From contig NZ_FTNC01000001.1 of NCBI RefSeq assembly GCF_900156285.1, forward strand, positions 124,001 to 188,000: a DNA stretch of 64,000 nt, written 5' to 3'. Source of the stretch: Halanaerobium kushneri. Lineage in GTDB: Bacteria > Bacillota > Halanaerobiia > Halanaerobiales > Halanaerobiaceae. The notes beneath the pieces are model-generated. The model did no database searches. It had not been told where the DNA came from and saw only the letters and a list, made by a program, of their open reading frames with translations. Positions 1 through 7,488 of this stretch are shown piece after piece; positions within the stretch are counted from its first letter, which is position 1; each line of letters starts with the position of its first letter. The translations under genes were made by a program, and so were the position numbers.

Positions 1-10
1 TGCAATAATA

Positions 11-79
11 GGGAATTTTAGTTTGCAACTTCCGGGAATACTACTTTGCAATTCCCGGTAATTTTAGTATACAACAAAT
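11..79. repeat. Three tandem 23-bp repeats, possible transposon end
   Basis: Units at 11-33, 34-56 and 57-79 share the pattern GGGAATTTTAGTTTGCAA followed by a short pyrimidine-rich stretch; positions 1-10 look like the tail of a fourth unit. The third unit contains TACAACA at 70-76. Short tandem repeats ending in ACA are known at the ends of IS21-family and Tn7-like elements, where they bind the transposase. No transposase lies inside the window, so the element body would be left of position 1. The repeats are seen directly; the family is inferred. Confidence 0.5.
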
Positions 80-122
80 AATTAATGTTCTTAATTAATA
101 AAGATAAGAGCAAAACCAACGG

Positions 123-260
123 TCGTATAACATGTGATTGGAGTCATGCCTCCTGTCATAAAGCTTGCAGACTTGACCAATTACGGATATGAAAAAGCAA
201 GCTTTAGGCCATTTCCTGACGGAATCAGGCACGAGCGCAAATCCCAGGAACGTTATACGA
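123..260. repeat. Nested perfect inverted repeats around a small ORF remnant
   Basis: The outer pair is TCGTATAAC (123-131) with GTTATACGA (252-260). The inner pair is AAAGCTTGC (160-168) with GCAAGCTTT (197-205). Both are perfect 9-bp pairs, so a single strand could fold into a two-tier hairpin. The AAC/GTT outer ends are reminiscent of integron attC sites, but the outer boxes do not match the RYYYAAC/GTTRRRY consensus and no similar site is seen between the genes downstream. Confidence 0.4.
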
Positions 261-292
261 AAGAGCTGGTTTACAAAAGTCTTTTAAAATAA
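146..292 (+). pseudogene. Unidentified 48-codon ORF, probable gene remnant
   Basis: An open frame starts with ATG at 146 and ends with TAA at 290-292. It has no convincing ribosome binding site, and its base composition is richer in G and C than the flanks. The C-terminal part reads RHERKSQERYTKEL. A second remnant at 787-906 shares the H-E-x-KSQ-x-RY pattern and 20 of 22 bases at the DNA level (239-260 against 874-895), so both probably derive from one gene family. I do not recognise the family. It is more likely the decayed end of a larger gene than a functional small protein. Confidence 0.3.
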
Positions 293-414
293 TATATAAA
301 TTCTAAGCTAAAACACTTCTATAAATCAAAACTAAAAATATTACAATAGATTTTACATATAATTTAATTAAGATAATCATTTATGAAATATTTTAATTTA
401 TGGAGGTGCCGATA

Positions 415-714
415 ATGGTTACTTTAAGAATTGATAGAGAGCATATGGTCTCATCTTCTGAAATTGTTCGTAATTTTAGTAAAATGTTAGATAAAACAAA
501 AGAAGGCCCGCTTTTTATTACCAGAAATAATGATATTGAAGGTATTATGATGGATATTGAAGAATATGAAATGTTACTAGAACAAATTGAATTTCTGGAA
601 AATCAAATTGAAGATGTCCATATTGAAAAGATTATAGCCAAAAGAAAAGAAAACTTTGATCTTAAAGATGCAGTAAGCGAAAAAGAAATCATGGATTTAT
701 TAGATAAAGAATAG
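415..714 (+). CDS. Phd/YefM-type antitoxin, orphan
   Basis: A 99-residue protein. The N-terminal half (SSSEIVRNFSKMLDKTKEGPLFITRNNDIEGIM, read here as SSSEIVRNFSKML then PLFITRNNDIEGIM) has the Phd/YefM fold pattern: a segment that dimerises and binds DNA, followed by an acidic helical tail that normally wraps a RelE- or Doc-type toxin. The start is ATG at 415, because the in-frame ATG at 400 lies inside the ribosome site GGAGGTG (402-408). No toxin gene follows; the next 250 bases hold only a hairpin and a gene remnant. It may be a decayed toxin-antitoxin locus, or an antitoxin acting on a toxin elsewhere. The family call is fairly sure; an active role is unknown. Confidence 0.7.
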   Translation: MVTLRIDREHMVSSSEIVRNFSKMLDKTKEGPLFITRNNDIEGIMMDIEEYEMLLEQIEFLENQIEDVHIEKIIAKRKENFDLKDAVSEKEIMDLLDKE

Positions 715-727
715 ATTTTAGGGGACT

Positions 728-753
728 TAAAAAGGGGAGATAAGCCTTTTTAA
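728..753 (+). terminator. Hairpin after the Phd-type gene
   Basis: TTAAAAAGG (728-736) pairs with CCTTTTTAA (745-753) around an 8-nt loop, 14 bases after the stop codon. The right arm supplies the T-rich tract, so this is a plausible rho-independent terminator for the antitoxin-type gene. Confidence 0.5.
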
Positions 754-786
754 ATTTATGATAATTTCTAAAATTTATCAGAATAG

Positions 787-906
787 CAAACCACCTATGG
801 GATTGAAGATTCCTTTACGCTCTACGAAAATTCATTCGGCATGGGCAGTCGCACTAAACCTCACGAACTTCTTAAATCCCAGGGACGTTATATGAATCTT
901 AGCTAA
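787..906 (+). pseudogene. Unidentified gene remnant related to 146-292
   Basis: After a TAG at 784-786 an open frame runs to TAA at 904-906, with no start codon near a ribosome site. It reads through YGIEDSFTLYENSFGMG and ends PHELLKSQGRYMNLS. The KSQ-x-RY part and the underlying DNA at 874-895 match the remnant at 239-260 with two differences. I read both as truncated tails of related genes left after rearrangement. Function unknown. Confidence 0.35.
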
Positions 907-939
907 TGCTTTAATATTTTAAAACTTATAACATAAGAA

Positions 940-968
940 AACAGTGCCGTTGAACCTTTAGCACTGTT
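940..968 (-). terminator. Terminator of the XRE-type gene
   Basis: AACAGTGC (940-947) and GCACTGTT (961-968) form a perfect 8-bp stem. Read on the - strand it overlaps the stop codon of the XRE gene and runs into TTTTCTT, so it fits a rho-independent terminator for that gene. Confidence 0.65.
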
Positions 969-1245
969 AATTAAATCTAATTTCAAGTTTTTTACCAAGT
1001 GCATGAGCAACTTTATCAAGAAATTCAACACTCGGATTATAATCATCATTTTCTAGTCTGGAGATGGTAGACTGTTTAGTTCCTATTCTATCTGCTAATT
1101 CTTTCTGAGTTAAATCATTTTCTATTCTATACCTAATTATTTGTTTTTTTATTTCATACATAACATTCATTTTTTCATATTCTTCTTTAACTTCTTCAGA
1201 TTCAAAAAGTTCATTTTTAAGACTTTTATGATCAATAAAGGCCAC
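967..1245 (-). CDS. XRE-family HTH protein, HigA-like antitoxin
   Basis: A 92-residue protein with a GTG start preceded by GAGGTG. The first 30 residues are acidic and helical (LKNELFESEEVKEEYEKM). Residues about 35-90 are a helix-turn-helix: IRYRIENDLTQKELADRIG, then STISRLENDDYNPSVEFL and a C-terminal AHALGKKLEIRF. This architecture is typical of antitoxins that pair with HigB/RelE-type toxins. No toxin gene is adjacent: upstream on its strand comes an unrelated small charged protein about 110 bases away. It could repress its own promoter. Family call is good; the antitoxin role is inferred from architecture only. Confidence 0.75.
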   Translation of the reverse strand: MAFIDHKSLKNELFESEEVKEEYEKMNVMYEIKKQIIRYRIENDLTQKELADRIGTKQSTISRLENDDYNPSVEFLDKVAHALGKKLEIRFN

Positions 1246-1354
1246 TTTGTTTCACCTCACTTGATAGAATTAAATATGGTTATTTTCAAAAAAGATATAT
1301 AATTTAACTAAAAAAATTTATGAAGTATTAGAATATGTGCTTATATTACATAAA

Positions 1355-1603
1355 TTATTCTTCAAGCTCTTTTCTAATCTTTTCTATAAGGTTATCATGA
1401 GAAGTACCAACCATATTATCTTTACTTTCGTTTTCAGCTTTCTCTAGTTCTCGGAATAATTCTAAAAGTTCTTCTTTTTTCTCATCATTTGTTATATTAT
1501 AAAATTTTTCACTATCACCTTCAGGATTGGCTAGTCTTTTTAATGCTTGATCATATTTTTTCTTTGTTCGTAAAAATGCTTTTAAACATTTTTCAAATTT
1601 CAT
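1355..1603 (-). CDS. Small charged helical protein, unknown
   Basis: An 82-residue protein that is very rich in Lys and Glu, probably all helical, with no signal peptide or membrane segment. I chose the ATG at 1603 because AGGTG sits six bases before it; ATG 1609 and GTG 1612 are also in frame but overlap that site. It ends in the run DNLIEKIRKELEE. I do not recognise a family. It sits between an XRE-type antitoxin gene and a VOC protein and may belong to the same decayed accessory patch. Confidence 0.45.
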   Translation of the reverse strand: MKFEKCLKAFLRTKKKYDQALKRLANPEGDSEKFYNITNDEKKEELLELFRELEKAENESKDNMVGTSHDNLIEKIRKELEE

Positions 1604-1720
1604 TTTCATCACCTATTAATATTATACTATTTGTATTATTTATAAAGCAAGTAAAAACTATATTTTTAAACTTCTAATTAACCAAAAATAAAAACCAATC
1701 TCTAGGAAGTATAATAACTT

Positions 1721-2080
1721 ATGAAACCTAAATTAGAATCTGCTTACATAGCTGCAGAAAATATTAAGAGAGCAATAAATTTTTATGAATGGTTTTTAGA
1801 AAGATCAGCAGCTAAGAAAAGGGAGAGTTTATATCTCTTTGATGTGGATGGATTCCGCCTTTTCCTGTTTGATCATAATAACGAGAATGAAGAAGTAAAG
1901 TATGGGGATAACTGTTTATTAAGTTTTGAAGTTGATAATGCTGAGAAAACAAAAGAAAAGATAGAAGTCCGGGGTTTAAATATCATTTTTCCTTTAACAA
2001 AAATCCTGGATAATATAGTTTTTGAGTTTGAAGATCCTGAAGGAAATCAGATAGAAGTCTTTTCTAAGGTATCAGATTAA
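1721..2080 (+). CDS. VOC (glyoxalase/bleomycin resistance) family protein
   Basis: A 119-residue single-module protein with the vicinal-oxygen-chelate pattern: YIAAENIKRAINFYEWFL at the start, a central FDVDGFRLFLFDH strand, and the ending FEFEDPEGNQIEVFS, where DPEGN and the Glu near the end are typical VOC metal-site context. Such proteins act as glyoxalase I, fosfomycin or bleomycin resistance proteins, or dioxygenase-like enzymes. The substrate cannot be told. Expected length for one betaalphabetabetabeta pair is about 120 residues, so it is complete. It stands alone, 38 bases before an aldo/keto reductase. Confidence 0.8.
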   Translation: MKPKLESAYIAAENIKRAINFYEWFLERSAAKKRESLYLFDVDGFRLFLFDHNNENEEVKYGDNCLLSFEVDNAEKTKEKIEVRGLNIIFPLTKILDNIVFEFEDPEGNQIEVFSKVSD

Positions 2081-2118
2081 TTTTATAAATTTTCTAATTA
2101 AACAAGGGGGAATCATTT

Positions 2119-3051
2119 ATGAAGAAAAGAAGAAAGGGAAGCACCGGTTTAATGGTATCAGAAGTTGGTTTTGGAGCCTGGCAGTTGGGTAATACAAAGA
2201 GTTGGAAAGGAGCCACAGATAAAGAAGCGATTAAACTTGTTCATAAAGCTATAGACCTGGGCTGTAATTTTTTTGATACTGCTCCAAACTATGCAGGTGG
2301 AAAGAGTGAAGAACTTTTAGGTAAGGCTTTAAAAGGAAAAAGAGAGCAAGTAATAATCAGTACTAAGTTTGGCCATTTCGCTGATGGACATACAGATTAT
2401 AGACCTTCTTTAATAAAAGATTCGGTCGAGACCAGTTTGAGAAAGCTGCAGACAGACTACCTTGACTCCGTATTGTTACATAGTCCACCACATGAGATTA
2501 TGAGAGAGGAACAGAATCATTATCAAGTTTTAGAGGAATTAAAACAGTCTGGTAAGATTAAAAGTTTTGGTGTATCTGTTGATACTAGTACTGAAATGAA
2601 ATATGTTTTAGAAAATAGTGATTCAGAAGTTTTGGAGATATTCTTTAATATTTTTCACCAGGAGACAAAAGATGCTTTTTCTTTAGTTAGAGAAAAGGAT
2701 GTAGGGCTGATAGTAAAAGTTCCTTTAGATTCAGGTTGGTTGACTGGCAAATATGATCACAATAGTGAATTTTCTGGAATAAGGGACCGCTGGTCACCTC
2801 AGGTTATTAAAAGAAGGGCAGATTTAGTTGAAAAAGTTAAGGAGATAAAGAGTAAAAGCAATAGTATGGTACAGGAGGCTTTAGGGTATATATTGAGTTA
2901 CCCTGAAGTTTCGACAGTTATCCCCGGTGTTAGAAATGAGAAACAGTTAAAAGAGAATATGAGTGCAACTGATAATATATCTCAAGAGAAGATTAAAGAA
3001 TATGAGAGACTCTATAGTGAAAATATAGAGGGTAATTTACTGCCGTGGTAA
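2119..3051 (+). CDS. Aldo/keto reductase
   Basis: A 310-residue NADPH-dependent aldo/keto reductase of the TIM-barrel type. The usual four catalytic residues are visible: Asp53 and Tyr58 in FFDTAPNYAGG, Lys83 in IISTKFGH and His121 in SVLLHSPP. Near the C-terminus IPGVRNEKQLKENM is the cofactor-binding stretch of this family. It starts at an ATG after AAGGGGGAA. Substrate unknown; proteins of this subgroup reduce sugars, aldehydes or small ketones in the cytoplasm. A hairpin with a T run follows, so it is probably transcribed alone or with the VOC gene. Confidence 0.88.
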   Translation: MKKRRKGSTGLMVSEVGFGAWQLGNTKSWKGATDKEAIKLVHKAIDLGCNFFDTAPNYAGGKSEELLGKALKGKREQVIISTKFGHFADGHTDYRPSLIKDSVETSLRKLQTDYLDSVLLHSPPHEIMREEQNHYQVLEELKQSGKIKSFGVSVDTSTEMKYVLENSDSEVLEIFFNIFHQETKDAFSLVREKDVGLIVKVPLDSGWLTGKYDHNSEFSGIRDRWSPQVIKRRADLVEKVKEIKSKSNSMVQEALGYILSYPEVSTVIPGVRNEKQLKENMSATDNISQEKIKEYERLYSENIEGNLLPW

Positions 3052-3072
3052 AAAAATTAAAAAGAATGGGCT

Positions 3073-3093
3073 GGCCTAGTGCTGGCCTTTTTT
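3073..3093 (+). terminator. Terminator after the aldo/keto reductase
   Basis: GGCC (3073-3076) can pair with GGCC (3084-3087) around a 7-base loop, followed by six T. It is short but GC-rich compared with its surroundings and lies just after the stop codon. Confidence 0.5.
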
Positions 3094-3221
3094 GTTTATG
3101 AATATTAAATTTTTTGTATTATTAAAAAATCAGATGTTTTTCTTGTATAAGCAGGTTTTTTTTCTTTTAGATGAACTATATAATAATATATATTTTATGA
3201 ATTAGTTTTTAATACTGCTTA

Positions 3222-3316
3222 TCATAAGTGTTTTCTGGAATATTGGTTTTGGAGTAGATAAAGTTGATATTAAACAAGATAATAAAGGTAAATCATATAT
3301 TATAAAATTTGCTTAA
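3222..3316 (+). pseudogene. Possible C-terminal gene remnant, unknown
   Basis: An open stretch ending in TAA at 3314-3316 reads ISVFWNIGFGVDKVDIK and then QDNKGKSYIIKFA, with protein-like composition but no start codon or ribosome site. Stop codons interrupt it upstream near 3200. It may be the tail of a lost gene. Family not recognised; nothing else is seen between 3094 and the next gene at 3342. Confidence 0.25.
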
Positions 3317-3341
3317 TGACAATGATTGAGGGGTGAGATTA

Positions 3342-3638
3342 GTGGAAAAAGGTGATAAATTATTTGTAAGAATAGATTATAGAAATAATAATAAAAAATT
3401 TGAAACTAATGATTTTGATGATCATATAGATTACCTGGAAAAAATTGCAGCGGAGAGATTTTTTATTGGTGGCGGATTTGAGAATAAAAAAGGCGGAATG
3501 ATAATTTTTAAAGCTAAAAATTTGAAAGAAGCAAAAAAAATTGCAAAAAAGGATCCCCTTATCAAAAAAGCTTTATATACTTATAAGATATATGAATGGA
3601 ACTTAGTATTATTATCAGAGAAAATAGAAGGTTATTAA
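3342..3638 (+). CDS. YCII-domain (YciI-like) protein
   Basis: A 98-residue single-domain protein. HIDYLEKIAAERFFIGGGF, followed by GGMIIFKAKNLKEAKKIAKKDPLIKKALYTYKIYEW (read as several short motifs), matches the YCII ferredoxin-like fold: the His in HIDYL and the later Asp in KKDPL are the two conserved polar residues of the family. I place the start at GTG 3342, five bases after AGGGG; the in-frame GTG at 3333 lies within that site. Family members are small, often hydrolase- or dehydrochlorinase-like, and mostly of unknown role. Confidence 0.75.
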   Translation: MEKGDKLFVRIDYRNNNKKFETNDFDDHIDYLEKIAAERFFIGGGFENKKGGMIIFKAKNLKEAKKIAKKDPLIKKALYTYKIYEWNLVLLSEKIEGY

Positions 3639-3675
3639 TATAATTTGTTCTGCTAATCCAAAGGAGGTAAATAAA

Positions 3676-4221
3676 ATGATTGATAAAAGTAAAGAAGTAA
3701 TGAAGTTCTGGTTTGAGGAATTAACTCCAAAGCAGTGGTTTAATTCATCTGATGAGCTTGATGCCAAAATTTGTGATCGATTTGGTATGATTCATGATGC
3801 CGCAGCAAAGGGAGAACTTGAATCCTGGCGGGTGACACCGGAAGGAAGCCTTGCAGAAATAATAGTCCTGGATCAATTTTCTCGAAACATTTACCGTGGA
3901 AAACCGGGTGCTTTTGCAAACAATCTTGGCGCTTTAGTTCTGGCACAGGAAGCTATTCGAAAGGGTTTTCACATCAAGGTTGAAACTTTCAAGCGCAGTT
4001 TCTTCTATATGCCATTTATGCACAGTGAATCTCTAAAGGTACACAAAAAGGCAGTGAGACTTTTTAATGAACCTGGCATGGAAGATTCTTTTGATTATGA
4101 AATCAAGCACAAAAATATAATAGAGCGATTTGGAAGATTCCCTCACCGCAATGAAATACTCGGACGAAAATCTACTGCTGAAGAAATTGAATTCCTTACT
4201 CAGCCAGGTTCGTCCTTCTGA
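3676..4221 (+). CDS. DUF924 family protein
   Basis: A 181-residue complete DUF924 protein: it begins with VMKFWFEELTPKQWF, has LDQFSRNIYRGKPGAF in the middle and FFYMPFMHSESLKVHKKAV, and ends with RFPHRNEILGR and FLTQPGSSF, all hallmarks of the family. The ribosome site is AAGGAGG. The biochemical role of DUF924 is unknown; the fold is helical and related to TPR-like proteins. G+C content is higher than in neighbours, and a DNA fragment of a close relative lies at 9949-9986, so the gene has probably moved horizontally. The following methyltransferase fragment starts right at its stop codon. Confidence 0.88.
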   Translation: MIDKSKEVMKFWFEELTPKQWFNSSDELDAKICDRFGMIHDAAAKGELESWRVTPEGSLAEIIVLDQFSRNIYRGKPGAFANNLGALVLAQEAIRKGFHIKVETFKRSFFYMPFMHSESLKVHKKAVRLFNEPGMEDSFDYEIKHKNIIERFGRFPHRNEILGRKSTAEEIEFLTQPGSSF

Positions 4222-4222
4222 A

Positions 4223-4465
4223 TTCATCAATAAAAAAACTGCTGAGTTCATTGCCAGGATCACAAGTGATGATGATTATGGTACAGGAGTCCACCGCGGA
4301 GAAGACCTATATGAGGTAGGTGGGTTTATTGTTCATTTCTTTAGTGAGGAAAAAGTAAAACATTTAGCAAAAGGATTTAATATGGTTGAAATTAATGAAT
4401 TTGAAGAAGGAGGACTTCCGAGAAAATTATTTCAGGTAACACTCAAAAAAATAGATAATAACTGA
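4223..4465 (+). pseudogene. 3' fragment of a class I SAM methyltransferase
   Basis: The open frame here begins out of frame inside the DUF924 gene, but resemblance to a methyltransferase starts only after 4223. It reads ARITSDDDYGTGVHRGEDL, VGGFIVHFFSEEKVKHLAKGF and then EFEEGGLPRKLFQVTLKK. This is the C-terminal third of small SAM-dependent methyltransferases, where the DYG-x-G and HFF-x-x-E-x-V elements precede the last strands. The SAM-binding N-terminal two thirds are missing, so I read it as a truncated gene joined to the end of the DUF924 gene. Confidence 0.6.
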
Positions 4466-4519
4466 AATTATGATTATTAATTTAATTATGGTTAGCAGAG
4501 AATCAGGGGGATAAATAAA

Positions 4520-4885
4520 ATGAATCTTTTAACGCTATTTTATATTCTCAATGCAACTTTATTAATACTTCACGAGATTGAGTCAGGGTATGAAAGGGAG
4601 TGGAAAATACTAAAATTACCGGGTGAAATAACTAGTTTTCTTATCCTGCATGTTCCCATAATTTTTGTTTTATTCTATGGTTTATTAGAAGTTGATCAGC
4701 TATCAAATTTTAGATTTATTATGGGACTATTAACAGGTTTAGGAGGAATTATCCCCTTTTTAGTACACAAAATATTTGTTAAGAGAGAAGAAAGATTCAA
4801 TTTGTTAATTTCAAATATTATTATTTATTCTAATATCTTAACTGGAATTATATTATTTATATCCTCCTTATATTTTTTGATATGA
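4520..4885 (+). CDS. Small four-helix membrane protein, DUF6713-like
   Basis: A 121-residue protein with about four hydrophobic segments. The N-terminal signature LHEIESGYEREW followed by LKLPGEITSFLILHVP resembles DUF6713 proteins, whose motif is a His-Glu-x-(Asp/Glu) pair, Tyr-x-x-Glu-Trp, then Leu-Pro-Gly. The function of that family is unknown. The ribosome site is CAGGGGG. It lies 27 bases before the UbiA gene on the same strand and may be co-transcribed with it. Confidence 0.6.
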   Translation: MNLLTLFYILNATLLILHEIESGYEREWKILKLPGEITSFLILHVPIIFVLFYGLLEVDQLSNFRFIMGLLTGLGGIIPFLVHKIFVKREERFNLLISNIIIYSNILTGIILFISSLYFLI

Positions 4886-4912
4886 AAAAATTGATTTTAA
4901 AAGGAGACTAAA

Positions 4913-5767
4913 ATGACAAAAGAAAAGATAAAAGGACTATTTAAATTATTGCGGCCAGAATTACCTTTTGCTGCAGGAGTTTCTGTGATTTTAGGTGAAA
5001 TAATTTCACTTGGAAATTTACCCTCATTCTCAGAATTGTTTTTGGGCTTTATGTGGGGTTTTCTTCTATCAGGATCAGCAATGATTTTAAATGATTTTTT
5101 TGATATTGAAGTTGATAAAGTAAATGCACCAGAACGTCCTTTAGCATCAGGCTTGATTTCTTCAACTACAGCTATAGTTTTTACTATTATTATATCATTA
5201 TTAGGTTTGGCGGTATCATTTTTTATTAACAGAACTGCTGTTTTGTTATACATTGTTTTTTGGATTGTTGGTTTTTTATATAATTGGAAGTTTAAAGAAA
5301 AAGGTTTAGTGGGTAATTTATTTGTCAGTTCTTCAGTTGCAATTACAATCATTCTTGGAGGAATAGTGGTTGGTAACCCCTGGAATACAGCGGCTGTGAT
5401 TTTTAGTATGATGCTTTTTGTTTTTGATCTTGGGGAAGAAATTGCAGCAGATGCAATGGACGTTGAGGGAGATAAAAAGAGGAATATTAAATCGATTGCT
5501 ATACTAATGGGAAGAAATAAAGCTCTTTATATTTCATTTTTATTATTTTTAATTTTTATGGTATTAAGTTTTCTCCCAGTTATTTTAGGAATATTTGGTA
5601 ACTTTTATTTGATTATTATTTCTGTGACAAATATTTTAATTTTATATTGGGGTATAAAACTTATAAAAACTCAAACTATAAAAGAAGGTCGCCTTTATGT
5701 CCGCAGATTATATCTTAGTGGTCTGTTGGGATTGCTTTTAATTATCATGAGTATGATTGATATTTAA
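4913..5767 (+). CDS. UbiA-family prenyltransferase
   Basis: A 284-residue polytopic membrane protein of the UbiA superfamily. The first Asp-rich motif is ILNDFFDIEVDKVNAPERP (N-D-x-x-D-x-x-x-D); the second, EEIAADAMDVEGDKKR, supplies the D-x-x-x-D of loop 6-7. These bind magnesium and the diphosphate of the isoprenoid donor. About eight to nine hydrophobic helices are visible. The PERPLASG stretch recalls archaeal geranylgeranylglyceryl-phosphate and related synthases. The acceptor substrate cannot be decided; quinone, haem or lipid prenylation are all possible. The ribosome site is AAAGGAG. Confidence 0.82.
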   Translation: MTKEKIKGLFKLLRPELPFAAGVSVILGEIISLGNLPSFSELFLGFMWGFLLSGSAMILNDFFDIEVDKVNAPERPLASGLISSTTAIVFTIIISLLGLAVSFFINRTAVLLYIVFWIVGFLYNWKFKEKGLVGNLFVSSSVAITIILGGIVVGNPWNTAAVIFSMMLFVFDLGEEIAADAMDVEGDKKRNIKSIAILMGRNKALYISFLLFLIFMVLSFLPVILGIFGNFYLIIISVTNILILYWGIKLIKTQTIKEGRLYVRRLYLSGLLGLLLIIMSMIDI

Positions 5768-5798
5768 TTTAGAAATTAATATTAGGAGGTTCTTTAGC

Positions 5799-6839
5799 AT
5801 GCCTGAAATAAGAGCTATGAAAAAAAACGAAGCAGAGCAGGTTAGAAGACTTGGGAAAAAGACCTTTGAATGGTTTGAGAGCCTTTTTATACCAAAACCA
5901 AAAGATTGTTATGTTGCTCTTGAAGACAATAAAATTATAGGTGCAGTATTATATAAATATTTAACTATAGCTGATAAAAAGATTGGTTATGTTGATTATA
6001 TTTTTGTGGATAAGGCTTTCCATGGAAAAGGTATTGGTAGCAAACTGGTTGATCACTGTTTAGATACAATGAAAAAAGAAGAATGTGATGGTTATAGTGC
6101 CGTAGTAAGAGATGATAATGTTGGATCCTGGAAGATGTTTATTAATAAAAATTTAAAAAGAGTTGGATTAAATGATCTAATTAGACAATTTGGAGTTCTG
6201 GGTATGCTTAATCTGACATTTAAAACTCCTTTCAATTTTGCAACAGGTATGGACTATTATCTAAAGTTAGAGGATAATGCCATCTCTCAGAGTGGAGAAA
6301 AATCAATTTTTCAGATTTTTAAATATTTAATTTTTACCGCTTTATTATTACTACCACTATTTATTTATGGTTTTAAAAATGCTTTTTATATTATTGGAGC
6401 GGTAGTATCAATTTTAGCTATTAGATTAGTTTTTGGCTATCTTGGGACATTATTTTCAAATGAAAATTGGTATTTTAGAGTCTGTGATGGTGGTTATCTA
6501 ATACCTTTTATAGCTGCTCTTTTGGGAGGAATATTTTTTATTTCAGGGAACTGGTATCCAAAAGTTTACAGACAGCAGAAAGACTTTAAACGCTCTCTGG
6601 GTTTAACAGCTTTGACCCAATTGATTTCTTTATTCTTGATAGTATTTCTAACAAGAACACTTCTAAGCGAATTTAGTTTTTTTAAAACTATGTCATCTAT
6701 CTCTGCTACTTTTATGATAATTAATGTTGTTCCTTTTTATCCCCTGGCTAGCTTTGGCGGGAAGAGATTATTTGAATGGAATAAATGGCTTTATGCTATT
6801 GTTTTATTAATTTCTATTTATATAATATTTTTGTATTAG
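5799..6839 (+). CDS. GNAT acetyltransferase fused to a degenerate M50-like membrane domain
   Basis: A 346-residue protein starting at ATG 5799 after AGGAGG. Residues about 1-140 form a GNAT domain with the acetyl-CoA loop FHGKGIGSKL. Residues about 175-346 hold five or six hydrophobic segments. Their order recalls site-2 proteases: a loop NWYPKVYRQQ between helices and the late motif NVVPFYPLASFGGKRLFEWN, which lines up with the N-x-x-P-x-x-x-L-D-G-G motif of M50. The zinc HExxH motif is absent (RLVFGYL is in the expected place) and the catalytic LDG Asp is replaced, so the membrane part should be proteolytically inactive. Role unknown; perhaps a membrane-anchored acetyltransferase. Confidence 0.65.
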   Translation: MPEIRAMKKNEAEQVRRLGKKTFEWFESLFIPKPKDCYVALEDNKIIGAVLYKYLTIADKKIGYVDYIFVDKAFHGKGIGSKLVDHCLDTMKKEECDGYSAVVRDDNVGSWKMFINKNLKRVGLNDLIRQFGVLGMLNLTFKTPFNFATGMDYYLKLEDNAISQSGEKSIFQIFKYLIFTALLLLPLFIYGFKNAFYIIGAVVSILAIRLVFGYLGTLFSNENWYFRVCDGGYLIPFIAALLGGIFFISGNWYPKVYRQQKDFKRSLGLTALTQLISLFLIVFLTRTLLSEFSFFKTMSSISATFMIINVVPFYPLASFGGKRLFEWNKWLYAIVLLISIYIIFLY

Positions 6840-6975
6840 TTAAAAGGTTGATTTTGCAAATTTTAAAAATTATTATTTAAAGATCAATAATTTATTTATC
6901 CTTTCTAAACCATTAATTTCTTGCTATAATGATTACAGTAATTTAAATTTTATATTAGTTTAGAAAGGTGATCAA

Positions 6976-7488
6976 ATGAGTTTATCAATAATTGCAGCAA
7001 TGGATCAAAATCAGTTAATTGGTGAGCAGGGAAAAATCCCCTGGAAATTACCGGCTGATTTAAAATATTTTAAAGAAATAACTATGGGAGCACCGGTCAT
7101 CATGGGAAGAAAGACTTTTAAATCAATTGGTTTTCCCTTGCCCGGCAGGAAAAACATTATTCTAACAAGAAATAAAGATTATACAGCTGAAGGCTGTGAA
7201 GTAGTTCATTCAAAAAAAGAAATATTGAATGAATTTTTGAAGAAAAAAGAAGAGGCTTTTATCATCGGTGGTGCAGAAATTTATAAACAGTTTTTAAAAT
7301 ATAGTGATAAATTATATCTAACAATCATTGAGCATCAGTTTTCTGGAGATACATATTTCCCGGAGGTAGACTGGCAGAAGTGGTATAAAGTATCAGAAAA
7401 GAAGGGAACTACTGAAAGCGATAATCCATATTCATATTCTTATCATATTTTTCAGCGAAAAAATCAAAAATCTAGGAGTGATTTTTAA
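6976..7488 (+). CDS. folA: Dihydrofolate reductase
   Basis: A 170-residue NADPH-dependent reductase that makes tetrahydrofolate. The signature is complete: [13 protein letters not shown] at the start, the substrate loop [14 protein letters not shown] with the conserved Asp, [13 protein letters not shown] for cofactor binding, and [12 protein letters not shown]. The ribosome site is AAAGGTG. The stop codon shares its last base with the thyA start (TAATG), so the two are translationally coupled, and ThyA regenerates the dihydrofolate that FolA reduces. Confidence 0.95.
   Translation: MSLSIIAAMDQNQLIGEQGKIPWKLPADLKYFKEITMGAPVIMGRKTFKSIGFPLPGRKNIILTRNKDYTAEGCEVVHSKKEILNEFLKKKEEAFIIGGAEIYKQFLKYSDKLYLTIIEHQFSGDTYFPEVDWQKWYKVSEKKGTTESDNPYSYSYHIFQRKNQKSRSDF

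Noticed and set aside
415-1245. Complete toxin-antitoxin systems
   Set aside because: Only antitoxin-type proteins are found; no RelE, Doc or HigB-like frame next to either, on both strands.
4897-5352. Long open frame antisense to the UbiA gene
   Set aside because: It lies inside a clear UbiA prenyltransferase gene, has no ribosome site and a composition typical of antisense of hydrophobic codons.
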